In this document: positions 63,766 to 64,000 of the stretch, one piece after another
Layout of the letters: each line of letters begins with the position of its first letter
Numbering within the stretch: the first letter of the stretch is position 1
DNA from: Paludibacteraceae bacterium
GTDB taxonomy: Bacteria > Bacteroidota > Bacteroidia > Bacteroidales > Paludibacteraceae
DNA: 64,000 bases
Reading direction: 5' to 3'
NCBI GenBank assembly: GCA_017551675.1
Contig: JAFZLC010000058.1
Location: 62,001 to 126,000 of the forward strand
The notes under the pieces: generated by a model
The model's input: only the letters and a program-made list of their open reading frames with translations
What the model was told of the DNA's origin: nothing
The model's database searches: none
Made by a program: the position numbers and the translations under genes

Positions 63766-63999
63766 CTAACTATTCTCAATGATTTTCCTTTTATTTCCAG
63801 GTTGAGCAGCATTGACAAATCTTGGCTTGCTAATGCTATCTGGACTTAATATAATCATTCGTAAACTTTCTCCCTGAGAGGATAGATGCAAGAATTTATT
63901 TCTAATTCTCTTTTCTAAATCACTTATCTTTGGTACGGTCCTTTTTATTTTTCTTTTTCCTTTCTTCCCCTCAAAAGCATAGAGTTCTTTTGCCTTCAA
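63766..63999 (-). CDS. C-terminal end of an uncharacterised gene (runs off right edge)
   Basis: The last ~78 residues of a gene whose start lies beyond the window. The visible part is basic (FEGKKGKRKIKRTVPKISDL, RIRNKFLHLSS) and ends PRFVNAAQPGNKRKIIENS. The reading is open to the edge. Its stop is six bases before the DUF2931-like lipoprotein start, so it is upstream in the same run. No family recognised. Confidence 0.55.
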   Translation of the reverse strand: MKAKELYAFEGKKGKRKIKRTVPKISDLEKRIRNKFLHLSSQGESLRMIILSPDSISKPRFVNAAQPGNKRKIIENS

Positions 64000-64000
64000 T

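Noticed and set aside
1-64000. CRISPR arrays or transposase-bearing insertion sequences
   Set aside because: No regularly spaced direct repeats with unique spacers and no transposase frames found; the repeats seen are short inverted elements without coding capacity.

Overview
The window reads as chromosomal DNA of a Bacteroidales bacterium, possibly Prevotella-like. The evidence is a MurF–alanine racemase fusion, a FeoA–FeoB fusion, a ResB/CcsA-type fused cytochrome c assembly protein, a Bacteroidetes-type Hcp/TssD, FISUMP-domain surface proteins, a short type IX-like C-terminal tail, few Shine-Dalgarno sites and repeated TTTG-N19/21-TAnnTTTG promoters. Genus cannot be fixed from sequence alone.

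Positions 1-34,800 are mostly conserved chromosome. In order: the N-terminal half of dnaE (-), a tRNA-Asn, a small lipoprotein, a patatin-like phospholipase, a CoiA-like protein, maf, a membrane protein, murF-alr, the fused cytochrome c assembly gene, and an iron/hemerythrin operon (feoAB, a Cys-rich FeoB partner, hemerythrin protein, LuxR-type regulator with a degenerate receiver, Na+/solute symporter). Then, on the minus strand, come two FISUMP/type-IX-like surface proteins, a GH9 glucanase, a TPR-like protein and lepA. A broken type I restriction-modification locus with an intact DUF1016 nuclease gene follows. The block ends with an outer-membrane barrel, miaB, lptB (+, with an unusual C-terminal extension), another barrel, a glycosyltransferase, cysK and prfA.

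Positions 34,800-48,500 are envelope genes: a SMP-30-type lipoprotein, five tandem OmpA-family paralogues interrupted by a nucleotidyltransferase-HEPN pair, and an alpha-2-macroglobulin lipoprotein next to penicillin-binding protein 1C. The OmpA array shows recent duplication: repeated promoters, repeated spacers, an N-terminal Cys-rich module present in three copies and absent from two, and an in-frame 36-bp duplication in one copy.

Positions 48,500-64,000 form an accessory island linked to type VI secretion. It holds three related small membrane proteins or domains sharing a G-D-x-A-G-type motif, an isolated hcp/tssD with a strong promoter and long leader, a membrane-anchored protein with three FGE-sulfatase domains, two YD-repeat-like proteins and a four-helix membrane protein. 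At the right end is a compact block read leftward: a DUF2931-like lipoprotein, an uncharacterised 250-aa protein, a PAAR-like (DUF4280) protein ending in an HNH-type nuclease domain, and a three-repeat protein that is the likely immunity factor. The island is full of gene remnants and dispersed inverted-repeat elements, as expected of a fast-evolving effector/immunity cargo region. No other T6SS structural genes are in the window.
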